In this document: positions 44,595 through 53,515 of the stretch, piece after piece
How positions within the stretch are numbered: position 1 is the stretch's first letter
Layout: each line of letters begins with the position of its first letter
Source: CAYLPU01 sp964385635
Lineage (GTDB): Bacteria > Chloroflexota > Anaerolineae > B4-G1
Assembly (NCBI GenBank): GCA_964385635.1
Contig: CAYLPU010000007.1
Location: 20,207 to 84,206, forward strand
Length of the DNA: 64,000 bases
Direction: 5' to 3'
Program-made: the position numbers and the translations under genes
The notes under the pieces: model-generated
Database searches by the model: none
Seen by the model: the letters and a program-made list of their open reading frames with translations, nothing else
What the model was told of the DNA's origin: nothing

Positions 44595-46454
44595 CTAAGG
44601 CAACATCAGCGCATCCGTGTATTCCCCAACGAAGCTCGGATTGGTGGTCAGTTCGACATACTCCACACGGCGGGCAATCTCCTCAGCGACCACACGGCAG
44701 CGACGGGAGACCAGCGCCAGTTTGGCCCCCATCCCCGCGGCGTTGCCCACCTGGACGAACCGCTCACGCGCCAGCGGCGGGAACATCCCCACCGCCAGCG
44801 CACTACCCACGTCCAGGTAGGTGCCAAAAGCACCCGCCACCACCACCCGCTCAACCTGTACTGCCTCCAGTCCAGCCTCCTCCAGCAACACCTCAACTCC
44901 AGCGCGGATGGCAGCCTTGGCCAGTTGGATCTCGTTTACATCCTTGCGGGCGATGACCAGGTCGCGGGGCGCTCCCCGTTCGCCAGCCGGAACGAGCAAG
45001 AACTCTAACCCGCTGCCCTCCCCACGCACGCGAGGGTGACTACCCTGCATCATCGCGCCGTTCCCTCTCAGCACACCGACTCGTCTCAGTTCAGCCACGC
45101 TATCAAGCACTCCAGAGCCACAGATGCCCACCGGCGGCGCGCCGTCAATCGTCTGGTACTCGACCCGCCCGTCAACCAGCCGCACCCACTCGACCGCGCC
45201 CGGCGCAGCCCGCATCCCGTCACGAATATGGGCCCCCTCAAAAGCCGGCCCGGAGGCACAGGAGCAACTCAACAGCCGCCCACCCAGCGCCAGGCTGATC
45301 TCAGTGTTAGTGCCGATGTCCAACCCCAGCAGGGGCGCGGTGACCGCGCCTCTACCGATGTCAGTCGCCAGGAGCATGGACACATGGTCGGCGCCGACGA
45401 AGCCGGCGATGTTGGGCAGGAGATGAACGTTCGCGCCGGGGGCCAGGCGCAGTCCCAGTTCCCGCGCCTTGAGGTCATAAGAGTCAGCCAGGGCGGGCAC
45501 ATAAGGAGCCAGACCCAGTTGGGCCACCGGCAAACCAAGCACCAGGTGATGCATACAGGTGTTGCCCACCAGCACAGCCTCGACGATCTCGGCACTATCC
45601 CGCCCGACCTGCGCGCACAACTCGCGGGCCAGATCATCCAGCCGGCCGACGACTGCCTGCTGGAGTTCCCGCGCCTGACTCTCTCCCCCCATCGCGTAGG
45701 AAATGCGGGCCATCACGTCTTCCCCGTAGGCAATCTGGGGATTCATCGCGCCAGCGGCCGCCAGCGTCTCGCCGCTCTCCAGGTCCACCAGGTAGACAGC
45801 CACTTTGGTCGTGCCAATGTCCACCGCCAGTCCCAGCGGTGAGGTAGCGACCGGCGCGACGGCGACGATCTCATCATCCCGGATGACTATGCGAATACGC
45901 CAATCGTTCTCCCGCAGCAAACCGGGGAGTTGGCACAACACCTCATGATCATAGCGCATCTCTCCCCTCTCCTCCCCTCCGGGGGGGGCAAGGAGGGGGT
46001 ATTGCTGCCGGAGCGCTTCGCATAACCGAGTCGTGTCGGCTTGCAAGTCGGTTAGGCTGGGCGGAGTCAAGACCACATCGAAGGCCCGCACAGACGGATC
46101 CAGTTCGACCGTGCGCTCGCGGCCCTCGATCTGCGCCCGCTGCGGGGCCGTGATAGAGGCCGGCGGAACATCCACCCGCACGTCACCCAGCACGCGGGCC
46201 TGGCAGGCCAGCCGGAGCCCCTCGGCCACGACATCCCGTTCCGCCTCGGTGGGGGGCGTGACCTGGCCAGCGACGACGCGCACGCGGCAGGTCCCGCAAG
46301 TGCCCGCGCCACCACAGATTCCATTCAGCCCCACGCCCGCCTGGCGAGCGGCCTCCAGCAACGTCGTACCCTGCGCAACCCGCGCCCGGCGGCCGAGAGG
46401 CTCGAAGTCCACTGTTGATTTGTTAGTTGGTTCGTTGATTGATTCGTCAGCCAT
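44595..46454 (-). CDS. Ferredoxin-ASKHA corrinoid activation protein (RACE/DUF4445 type)
   Basis: 619 residues. A [2Fe-2S] ferredoxin domain at about 5-95 has NGICGGAGTCGTCRVRV and a later LACQAR. The ASKHA ATPase domain starts LGLAVDIGTTKVAVYLV and continues LGLDIGTNTEISLALGGRL and SCASGPAFEGAHIRDGMRAA. Such proteins use ATP to drive electrons onto oxidised cob(II)alamin of corrinoid methyltransferases. Between about residues 150 and 170 the stretch LLAPPGGEERGE comes from a repeat-like DNA insert. AAGGGA precedes ATG 46454. It follows the activation-domain gene by 26 bases. Confidence 0.88.
   Translation of the reverse strand: MADESINEPTNKSTVDFEPLGRRARVAQGTTLLEAARQAGVGLNGICGGAGTCGTCRVRVVAGQVTPPTEAERDVVAEGLRLACQARVLGDVRVDVPPASITAPQRAQIEGRERTVELDPSVRAFDVVLTPPSLTDLQADTTRLCEALRQQYPLLAPPGGEERGEMRYDHEVLCQLPGLLRENDWRIRIVIRDDEIVAVAPVATSPLGLAVDIGTTKVAVYLVDLESGETLAAAGAMNPQIAYGEDVMARISYAMGGESQARELQQAVVGRLDDLARELCAQVGRDSAEIVEAVLVGNTCMHHLVLGLPVAQLGLAPYVPALADSYDLKARELGLRLAPGANVHLLPNIAGFVGADHVSMLLATDIGRGAVTAPLLGLDIGTNTEISLALGGRLLSCSCASGPAFEGAHIRDGMRAAPGAVEWVRLVDGRVEYQTIDGAPPVGICGSGVLDSVAELRRVGVLRGNGAMMQGSHPRVRGEGSGLEFLLVPAGERGAPRDLVIARKDVNEIQLAKAAIRAGVEVLLEEAGLEAVQVERVVVAGAFGTYLDVGSALAVGMFPPLARERFVQVGNAAGMGAKLALVSRRCRVVAEEIARRVEYVELTTNPSFVGEYTDALMLP
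45965..45999. repeat. G/C-run inverted repeat lying in frame in the corrinoid activase gene
   Basis: CCCCTCTCCTCCCCTCC followed by GGGGGGGG, then CAAGGAGGGGG. The arms CTCCCCTCC and GGAGGGGG pair. The coding frame runs through it as the linker LLAPPGGEERGE between the ferredoxin and ASKHA parts. Confidence 0.55.
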
Positions 46455-46480
46455 AGCAAGTCCCTTCACACGTGACTACT

Positions 46481-47158
46481 TCATCGCACACGCCAGGGGC
46501 AACGCCCGCGCTTGGAGCAGAAATCGCAGGTAACCGCGTCGGGCCGCATCTCCGGTCCCAGCCCGACCACGAAAGAGGCGGACTTGCGCGGCAGCATAAG
46601 ACAACTTTCGGTCAGCCGGACGCCGATCTGCCCGGCGGGGACCAGGCCGAAAAGCACCCGCTGCTGCCAGATCGACCAGCCCTCCTGGCCCGGGCTGGCA
46701 CGCATACCCGCGCCCAATCCGCGCGCTGTGGCCTCGTCCCGTATCCGAGCGACGACCATCCGGGAGACCTCCCCGAGAGCGCCGACGCCAGCCCCATCCA
46801 GCGCCAGCGCCTGCAGAGGGTCTGCGGCAAAGAGCGCATCCACCCGTTCCTCCAGCGCCGACCCGATGCTGGACACGGCGACGGCGATTTGAGTCGCTCC
46901 CGCCAATGCACGCGCCACCAGCGGCCCCTCGAAGGCTACCTCCCCATCTAAGACCACTGTCTGGTGGTGAAAGTCACGCACCGGCAGGATAGTGTACAGT
47001 GCAACAGGGGCAAGCAACGTCTGCGCTTCAGCAAGCACCCCCTGCGCCACCGCAACAATCTCCGGGCGGACGCGAGTCGGATCAACACCCTGCCCCCGTA
47101 GGGCATGTGCCACCTCAAGCGAAGGTTGAAAATCGGTTATGGTAGTTATGGTAGACAT
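46481..47158 (-). CDS. B12-dependent methionine synthase activation-domain-like protein
   Basis: 225 residues from MSTITTITDF. GMRASPGQEGWSIWQQRVLF is close to the SPGYxxWxLxxQ stretch of the MetH activation domain. ASIGSAL-like VSSIGSALEERV and a C-terminal cysteine set (VTCDFCSKRGRCPW) are also seen. Such stand-alone proteins occur with corrinoid methyltransferases and the ferredoxin-ASKHA activase. No methyltransferase or corrinoid protein gene is in the window. The start could also be ATG 47170. Confidence 0.8.
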   Translation of the reverse strand: MSTITTITDFQPSLEVAHALRGQGVDPTRVRPEIVAVAQGVLAEAQTLLAPVALYTILPVRDFHHQTVVLDGEVAFEGPLVARALAGATQIAVAVSSIGSALEERVDALFAADPLQALALDGAGVGALGEVSRMVVARIRDEATARGLGAGMRASPGQEGWSIWQQRVLFGLVPAGQIGVRLTESCLMLPRKSASFVVGLGPEMRPDAVTCDFCSKRGRCPWRVR

Positions 47159-47227
47159 TGGCGTCAGCATACAGGGGCATTTCGCGCCGACCACGCTAGC
47201 GCGGCCAGGCACTCCCCAGCCGCGATT

Positions 47228-47668
47228 TCAATCGCCAGCCCCTCCTTCTTCAACTTCCTCCTCGACTTCGACCTCGGCTTCGCTCTCAGCCCTCTCGACG
47301 ACAGGCAACAGAAGCAGGAAGAACGCACCACCGCCTTCTGCCAACGAGTGCATACCCTCGACTTTGCCCAGGTAGTCGTCTGGAGCGCCGGGCCTGTGGC
47401 GGTAAATGCGGCCGTCCGATTTGACCTCCGCCATGTACCGATCCGGGCCAAGACAATGGCTATAAACCTTGCCATCGTCCAACCGCACCTGGCCCAGGTA
47501 CTTGTCGGGACCGTGTCGGTGGCGGTAGACCTTGCCGCTGTCCAGTTCCACGCGGCCCAGATACTCATCCAGCCCATGGCGATGGCGGTAGACCTTGCCG
47601 TTTTCGGGCTCGACCCGGCCCAGGTACTCATCCGGTGCGCCGCGTTTGTGACGATAGACTTTTCCCAT
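47228..47668 (-). CDS. GKVYRH tandem-repeat protein
   Basis: 146 residues. Five tandem repeats of about 21 residues fill positions 1-105, with consensus GKVYRHRxGPDEYLGRVE; the fourth and fifth are more divergent (GKVYSHCLGPDRYMAEV, GRIYRHRPGAPDDYLGKV). Each is probably a beta hairpin. A short hydrophobic segment (AFFLLLLPVVE) and a strongly acidic tail (EAEVEVEEEVEEGG) end the protein. AAGGAGG lies 5 bases before ATG. I do not know the function. It is the first gene of a minus-strand run with the two corrinoid-activation genes. Confidence 0.75.
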   Translation of the reverse strand: MGKVYRHKRGAPDEYLGRVEPENGKVYRHRHGLDEYLGRVELDSGKVYRHRHGPDKYLGQVRLDDGKVYSHCLGPDRYMAEVKSDGRIYRHRPGAPDDYLGKVEGMHSLAEGGGAFFLLLLPVVERAESEAEVEVEEEVEEGGAGD

Positions 47669-47969
47669 CGGGATCCTCCTTGTATTTTGCTACCAGGTAC
47701 TTCATCAGGGAATGTTTAGAACCAATACCGTCTTTTATCACGAATGGCACGAATATACGAATTCCACGAATATTTGACTATAATCCTGGACAAAATTCGT
47801 GCTATTTGTCCATTCGTGATATTAGTGATCAAAAAGTCCCCACTATCGAATTGCCCTACAATGCCTCAAAAACGCCAGCAGGTTCGAACCATTTTTGTAC
47901 TGATCTGAGAGATACCTCCGGTCTGTTGCCCATTATACTCTGGGGCCTCGAACGGGGCAAGGCACAGGT
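47669..47969. other. Intergenic region with ATTCGTG-type repeats
   Basis: Positions 47737-47834 hold repeated CACGAAT/ATTCGTG variants in both orientations. The remaining sequence shows no gene. It separates the GKVYRH gene from the MFS gene end. Confidence 0.55.
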
Positions 47970-49220
47970 CTAACGTCTGGGCAACAGCCGGGCAGCGGCG
48001 ATCCCGGCCAGCCCGAAGATACCAGCAGCAAACAGGAAAGGAGCGCGCAGTCCCAGCCAGACAGCCAGCGCGCTGCCCACCATCGGCCCGATACCGTTCG
48101 CCACTGAGACCACGCTGGCGTCCACCCCGTAGACGATACCCTCCTGCCCCTCCGGCGCCAGCCGGGCCAACGAGGCGCTGATCGAGGCCAGAATCCCCCC
48201 CATCGCCAACCCCGTCCCTGCCTGTAAAAGCAGCAACCAGCCAGGGGCGTCGACGAGGGACTGGGGGACGTAGCACACGGCCGAAGCAATCGCGCAAGCC
48301 ATCAGAATCCCACGGTAGCCTATGCGGTCACCCAGCCGCCCCAACCACAGAGCACCCACTGCACCGGCTACAGCGCTGACCCCACTGACCAACCCTGTGA
48401 TGGAGGCCACACGGGCGCCGGCCAGAGCGATGTCCTGGATGAAGAGCGGCAACACCGGCCCCAGCAAACGCGCTCCCAGCCGCATCACCAACCGTACCCC
48501 CAGCAAGCCAAGCAACGGCGGCGAACCCAGCACCGGGGCCAGCCGGTTCCACACGCGGCGACGCAGGGCCAGCCTGCCCGTGTCGGCCGCAACTTGCTCC
48601 TCCACCGGTGGCACAACGGGCCGAAATTCCTCTTTGACGAAGATCAGCACCCCCAATGCAGCCAGGAACAACAACACGCCCGTGACCAAGAAGGCCGCCC
48701 GGTAGCCGAGGCTATCGGCCACCAGTCCTCCCAACAGCGGCCCTGCTGAGGCTCCGGCGTAGACTGCCATCTGGAGCATACCCATCGCATAGCCGATGCG
48801 CTCGCGGGGCGCAGCCGTGGCGACGAGCGCAGTTGCTGCGGTGACCGTCCCGGTCAGCACACCCTGCAAAGCGCGCAGAAGCGTCAGTTGCTGCACGTTC
48901 TGCGCGAAGCCCATCAAGGCGATCAGCAAGGCTCCGCTGAACATCGCCCTCTCGACCATCACCTTACGACCATAGCGATCGCTGAGCGCACCCCAGATAG
49001 GACCGAAGATCGCCATCGTCACCGCGTGAGCAGAGAGAACGACCCCAGACCAGATTTGGACCTCCTGCTCGCCGCGCACGCCCAGATCCGATATATAGAG
49101 CGGCAGGAGGGGAGTGACGACGGTGAAGCCGGCGACGGCCACCAGTTCGGCGAACCAGATGACACGCAGGTTGCGTTGCCAAGACGTAGAGACCGTGGAG
49201 ATGTCGGTAGCTCTAGGCAT
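47970..49220 (-). CDS. MFS transporter, multidrug type
   Basis: 416 residues, 12 predicted membrane helices. The loop 2-3 motif reads GALSDRYGRKVMVERAMFSG, and ALLGGLVADSLGYRAAF marks the motif C region of drug/proton antiporters. The middle loop is hydrophilic (PPVEEQVAADTGR). Substrate unknown. Start at ATG 49220, with a weak ribosome site. Confidence 0.88.
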   Translation of the reverse strand: MPRATDISTVSTSWQRNLRVIWFAELVAVAGFTVVTPLLPLYISDLGVRGEQEVQIWSGVVLSAHAVTMAIFGPIWGALSDRYGRKVMVERAMFSGALLIALMGFAQNVQQLTLLRALQGVLTGTVTAATALVATAAPRERIGYAMGMLQMAVYAGASAGPLLGGLVADSLGYRAAFLVTGVLLFLAALGVLIFVKEEFRPVVPPVEEQVAADTGRLALRRRVWNRLAPVLGSPPLLGLLGVRLVMRLGARLLGPVLPLFIQDIALAGARVASITGLVSGVSAVAGAVGALWLGRLGDRIGYRGILMACAIASAVCYVPQSLVDAPGWLLLLQAGTGLAMGGILASISASLARLAPEGQEGIVYGVDASVVSVANGIGPMVGSALAVWLGLRAPFLFAAGIFGLAGIAAARLLPRR

Positions 49221-49267
49221 AGCATACTCGTGTTTTGAGCCATTGTTGCCTGCTCATAGCTCAGCGT

Positions 49268-49296
49268 ATTGTACCGGAGTATGCTCCCACGCGCAA
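49268..49296 (-). promoter_or_regulatory. Promoter of the MFS gene
   Basis: TTGCGC (49296-49291), 17-base spacer, TACAAT (49273-49268). A hairpin (CACGCG/CGCGTG, 49289-49307) overlaps the -35. Confidence 0.5.
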
Positions 49297-49416
49297 GCTC
49301 CCGCGTGAGCGACGGCGAAACGAGACCGCCCCGACCCGCAACGGTGGGGGCGTTTTCGCTTCTTGTCAAGTCAAATGAAAATGAGATAGGTCAGGCTCCC
49401 ACTCGACAGATGTTTG

Positions 49417-49425
49417 TGGTATAAT
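49417..49425 (+). promoter_or_regulatory. Extended -10 of dnaE; leaderless mRNA likely
   Basis: TGGTATAAT (TG at 49417, TATAAT 49420-49425) ends 8 bases before the dnaE ATG, so the transcript should begin at or next to the start codon. No ribosome site and no good -35 are present. A GC-rich hairpin lies upstream at about 49315-49358. Confidence 0.65.
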
Positions 49426-49433
49426 GCGATACG

Positions 49434-52400
49434 ATGGCAGAATTCGTCCATCTCCACGTGCACAGCGAATACTCGCTTCTCGATGGCCTCAGCAGTTGTC
49501 AGGAACTGGCCGAGCATGCCGCCGAACTGGGCATGCCCGCCCTGGCCCTCACCGACCACGGCACGATGTACGGCGCGGTCCAGTTCTACAAGGCATGCAA
49601 GACGGCCGGCATCAAGCCGATCATCGGCATGGAATCATACCTGGCCCGCCGGGGCCGCCAGGACCGAGACGTGCAACGCGACCGCAAACCATACCACCTC
49701 CTGCTCCTGGCCCAGAACGATGCCGGCTACCACAACCTGATGCGCCTGGCAACTATCGCCCAACTGGAGGGCTTCTACTATAAGCCACGCATTGATAAAG
49801 AAGTGCTGGACCAACACGCCGATGGACTCATCACCCTCTCCGGCTGCGGCACCTCAGAGGTTCCTCGCCTGATTCGTGACGGCCAACTTGAACAGGCACG
49901 CCAGGCCATCTGCTGGTACCGCGACGTCTTCCCCGGCCGGTACTACCTGGAACTCCAGGAACACGACATCCCCGAGCTCGCGGAAGTCAACCGCCAACTG
50001 ATCGCCTTCGCCCGCGAATTCGACCTGCCGCTGGTCGCCACCAACGATGTGCACTACGCCAGGCGGGAAGAGTCCGAAAGCCACGACGTGCTACTGTGCA
50101 TCCAGACCGGCAAGACCACCAATGAGCCGAACCGCATGCGCATGAACAACGATAGTTTCTACCTCAAGAGCGCCGAGGAAATGGCGGCGCTCTTTCCGGA
50201 AGTGCCTCAGGCACTGACCAACACGCTGCGCATCGCGGAGATGTGCGAACTGGAACTGGAGTTCGGCCACTACCACCTGCCCCCCTTTCAGGTGCCAGAA
50301 AGACACGATGCGCAGTCCTACTTGCGCCACCTGTGCGAGGAGGGATTACAGCAGCGGTACGCAGTCATCACCCCCCAGATTCGCGAGCGGCTCGAGTACG
50401 AACTGGACATCATCCATCGCATGGGCTTCGACACCTACTTCCTCATCGTCTGGGACCTATGCCGGTTCGCCCAGGAACAAGACATCTGGTGGAACGTGCG
50501 AGGGTCGGGGGCCAGTTCCATCGTCGCCTACAGCCTCGGCATCACCAACCTGGAGCCACTACAGCACGGCCTGATTTTCGAGCGTTTCCTCAACCTGGGC
50601 CGTGTGACCATGCCCGACATTGACCTGGACTATCCCGATGACCAGCGGGACCGCTTGATCCGTTACACCATCGAGAAGTACGGACAGGAGCAGGTGGCCC
50701 AGATCATCACCTTTGGCACGATGGGAGCCAAGGCAGCGATCCGGGACGTAGGACGGGCACTCGACTATCCCTTGCCAGATGTTGACCGCATCGCCCGCCT
50801 GGTGCCATCCGGCCCCAAAGTCAAACTCGATAAGGCACTGCAAGAAGTACCCGAACTGCACGAGCAATACGAGACGCAAGCACATATCCGGCAACTGATC
50901 GACACGGCCCTGGGTGTGGAGGGGAATGTGCGCCACGCCAGCACCCACGCCGCTGGCGTCATCGTTTCCGACGTCCCACTGGTCAAATACACCCCTCTGA
51001 ACAGGCCCACGCGCGGCGGCGATGGTGGCGAGATCGGCGTCGTCACCCAGTACACGATGGATGAACTGGAAGAACTGGGGCTGCTCAAGATTGACTTCCT
51101 GGGCCTTTCCACCCTGACCATCATGCGCCACGCATGCGAACTGATCCGCCAGCGGCATAATGTGGACCTGAATCTGAACAACATTCCTACCGACGATCCG
51201 GCTATCTACGACCTACTCTCGCGGGGGGACGTGATGGGCGTCTTTCAAGTGGAAGGGCAAGGTATGCGGCGGGTGCTGATGAAAATGCAGCCCTCCCAAT
51301 TCGATCACATCATCGCCACCATCAGCCTCTTCCGCCCCGGTCCGATGGAACACATTGACGACTACATTAACTGCATGCACGGCCACAAATCGGTCGAATA
51401 CCGCCACCCCAGCCTGGAGCCGATCCTGCGGGAGACCTACGGGGTGTGCGTCTACCAGGAACAGATCATTCGCATTCTGACGGACATTGCCGGTTACTCC
51501 GCGCCCGAGGCCGACCTGGTCAGGCGGGCCGTGGGCAAGAAAAAGAAGGCTGCATTGCTCAATCACCGCGCCTCCTTCGTCGAAGGGGCAATAAAACACG
51601 GCGGCCTGCCCCAAGAGGCGGCCGAGGCCATCTTCAACGACATCGAATACTTCGCTCGATATGGCTTCAACAAGGCACATGCGGCCGACTACGCCGTCCT
51701 CACCTGCCAGACCGCCTATCTCAAGGCAAAGTACCCAGTCGAATACATGGCCGCGCTCCTCAGCGTCGAGCGAAACAACACCGAAAAAATCGGCCTCCTC
51801 ATCGCCGAGTGCAGCCGTATGGGGATTGAGGTGCTCCCCCCCAACGTCAACGACTCTGGCCTGGACTTCACCATTGAGAAACAGGCTGACGGCACGCCCG
51901 CGATCCGCTTTGGAATGGGGGCCATCAAGAACGTAGGCGCAGGGCCGGTCGAGACAATCCTGGCTGCCCGCCAGGCAGGGGGCCCCTTCCGCGACATGGA
52001 TGATTTCTGCCGCCGCGTGGACCTGCGGCAGGTCAACCGGCGGGCGCTGGAGAGTCTGATCAAGGTGGGGGCATTGCACCGCTTCGGCACGCGCTCGCAA
52101 CTTCTGCCCATCGTGGAGCGCATCATCGGGCTGAGCGCCAGCCTGCACCACGCCCGTGACGTAGGACAGATGAGCCTGTTCGGTGAAGCCACCGGTGTGC
52201 GCCTAGCCGAAGAGACGCTGCTGCCCCCACTCTCCAAGACACCTGAAGTGCCACAGAAAAACATCCTGGCCTGGGAAAAAGAATTGGTCGGTGTCTACAT
52301 ATCCGAGCACCCACTGGTGCAGGCCCTGCTCAGGCTGCGAGACGTCGTGACCGGTCACGTCGGGGCGCTGAGCGAGGAGATGAACGGACAACAGGTGATC

Positions 52401-53027
52401 GTCGCCGGAATGTTGCAGCGGGTACGTCGCCATACGACGAAGAAGGGGGCCGAGATGGCTTTCGTGACCCTGGAGGACCTGCAGGGCACATGCGACGTCG
52501 TCGTCTTCCCCCGAGTGTGGAACAGGACCAAACACCTGTGGCAGCCAGAGCGCGTCCTGGTAGTAAGCGGCAAGGTGGACACCGGGCGACGTGACGAGCC
52601 CAACCTGCTGTGCGACTGGGTCAAGACCCCCGACGAGATGGCTGTTCCAACCGGGCAGGACCGCCCGCAGACCACCGTGCCACCACCGTCCCACCGTTCG
52701 GCTGAGACTTCGGCGAGCTCGGTCGAGCCGCGCATGGTGAAACCCTCGCCATCTTCGGTGCATACCGTCTGCGTGACGTTGACCCGCAGTGGGGAGCAAG
52801 GCCGGGACGTGGAGACGCTGCGCAAAGTCCACAGCCTGTTGGCAGGTCATCCCGGCCAGGATCGCTTCGTCATTCATCTGGTCGGCGGCACGAACAGGCC
52901 GGTCGAACTGGCGTTTCCGAACGATACGACGCGCTATTGCCCCGAACTGACACGGAAACTGGCCGTCATCGTCGGGACGGAGGCGGTGCGGGTAGAGGCA
53001 GTGCAGGTAGAGAAGGAGATAAAATGA
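49434..53027 (+). CDS. dnaE: DNA polymerase III subunit alpha (DnaE type)
   Basis: 1,197 residues. PHP domain at the start (FVHLHVHSEYSLLDGL, TDHGTMYG). The polymerase core has RGSGASSIVAY, the metal-binding PDIDLDYPDDQRD, RFGMNKAHA-like RYGFNKAHAADYA and the OB fold near the end (MAFVTLEDLQGTCDVVVFP). Main replicative polymerase. Within about residues 1075-1105 a Ser/Pro-rich stretch (SAETSASSVEPRMVKPSPSS) has repeat-like DNA. The ybaK-like gene overlaps the stop at ATGA. The start has no ribosome site. Confidence 0.96.
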   Translation: MAEFVHLHVHSEYSLLDGLSSCQELAEHAAELGMPALALTDHGTMYGAVQFYKACKTAGIKPIIGMESYLARRGRQDRDVQRDRKPYHLLLLAQNDAGYHNLMRLATIAQLEGFYYKPRIDKEVLDQHADGLITLSGCGTSEVPRLIRDGQLEQARQAICWYRDVFPGRYYLELQEHDIPELAEVNRQLIAFAREFDLPLVATNDVHYARREESESHDVLLCIQTGKTTNEPNRMRMNNDSFYLKSAEEMAALFPEVPQALTNTLRIAEMCELELEFGHYHLPPFQVPERHDAQSYLRHLCEEGLQQRYAVITPQIRERLEYELDIIHRMGFDTYFLIVWDLCRFAQEQDIWWNVRGSGASSIVAYSLGITNLEPLQHGLIFERFLNLGRVTMPDIDLDYPDDQRDRLIRYTIEKYGQEQVAQIITFGTMGAKAAIRDVGRALDYPLPDVDRIARLVPSGPKVKLDKALQEVPELHEQYETQAHIRQLIDTALGVEGNVRHASTHAAGVIVSDVPLVKYTPLNRPTRGGDGGEIGVVTQYTMDELEELGLLKIDFLGLSTLTIMRHACELIRQRHNVDLNLNNIPTDDPAIYDLLSRGDVMGVFQVEGQGMRRVLMKMQPSQFDHIIATISLFRPGPMEHIDDYINCMHGHKSVEYRHPSLEPILRETYGVCVYQEQIIRILTDIAGYSAPEADLVRRAVGKKKKAALLNHRASFVEGAIKHGGLPQEAAEAIFNDIEYFARYGFNKAHAADYAVLTCQTAYLKAKYPVEYMAALLSVERNNTEKIGLLIAECSRMGIEVLPPNVNDSGLDFTIEKQADGTPAIRFGMGAIKNVGAGPVETILAARQAGGPFRDMDDFCRRVDLRQVNRRALESLIKVGALHRFGTRSQLLPIVERIIGLSASLHHARDVGQMSLFGEATGVRLAEETLLPPLSKTPEVPQKNILAWEKELVGVYISEHPLVQALLRLRDVVTGHVGALSEEMNGQQVIVAGMLQRVRRHTTKKGAEMAFVTLEDLQGTCDVVVFPRVWNRTKHLWQPERVLVVSGKVDTGRRDEPNLLCDWVKTPDEMAVPTGQDRPQTTVPPPSHRSAETSASSVEPRMVKPSPSSVHTVCVTLTRSGEQGRDVETLRKVHSLLAGHPGQDRFVIHLVGGTNRPVELAFPNDTTRYCPELTRKLAVIVGTEAVRVEAVQVEKEIK

Positions 53028-53515
53028 AAGGACCGGAACGCGTGCAGGCCGCCCTGAAGGCGGCGGGGCTGGACATCAGCATCATAAAACTGCAAGAGAG
53101 TGCTCGCACAGCACAACTGGCTGCTGACGCACTCGGTACCGCTCTGGGCAGCATCGTCAAGTCGTTGCTCTTCCTGGCCGACGGCAAGCCAGTACTGGTG
53201 CTGGTGGCCGGCGATCGGCGAGCCGACCCGGCCAAGTTAAAGAGACTGCTGGGAGCGCGGCGGGCAATGATCGCCGACGCTGAGCGCGTGCGACAGGAGA
53301 CTGGCTTCAGCATCGGTGGTGTGCCACCTATCGGCCATAGGCGACCGCTGCCGACGTGGATTGATGATTCGCTGGCCCGTTTCGAGACAGTCTACGCGGC
53401 GGCCGGCCATCCCCACGCCGTGTTTCCAATTACCTTCGAGACGCTGACACGTATCACTGGCGGTCACGTGGCCGACGTGACAGAAACTCCACCTACGGAG
53501 GAGGGAGGAAAATGA
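53024..53515 (+). CDS. YbaK/ProX-type aminoacyl-tRNA deacylase
   Basis: 163 residues. KSLLFLADGKPVLVLVAGDR, ARRAMIADAERVRQETGF and GVPPIGHRRPLPTWID are standard for the YbaK/EbsC family, which clears mischarged tRNAs such as Cys-tRNA-Pro. AAGGAGA precedes ATG. It overlaps dnaE by four bases and the next gene by four bases, so all are coupled. Confidence 0.9.
   Translation: MKGPERVQAALKAAGLDISIIKLQESARTAQLAADALGTALGSIVKSLLFLADGKPVLVLVAGDRRADPAKLKRLLGARRAMIADAERVRQETGFSIGGVPPIGHRRPLPTWIDDSLARFETVYAAAGHPHAVFPITFETLTRITGGHVADVTETPPTEEGGK

Noticed and set aside
47105..47719. 204-codon plus-strand frame opposite the GKVYRH gene
   Set aside because: Its repeats are only the complement of the GKVYRH repeats; AAGGAGG and coupling support the minus strand.
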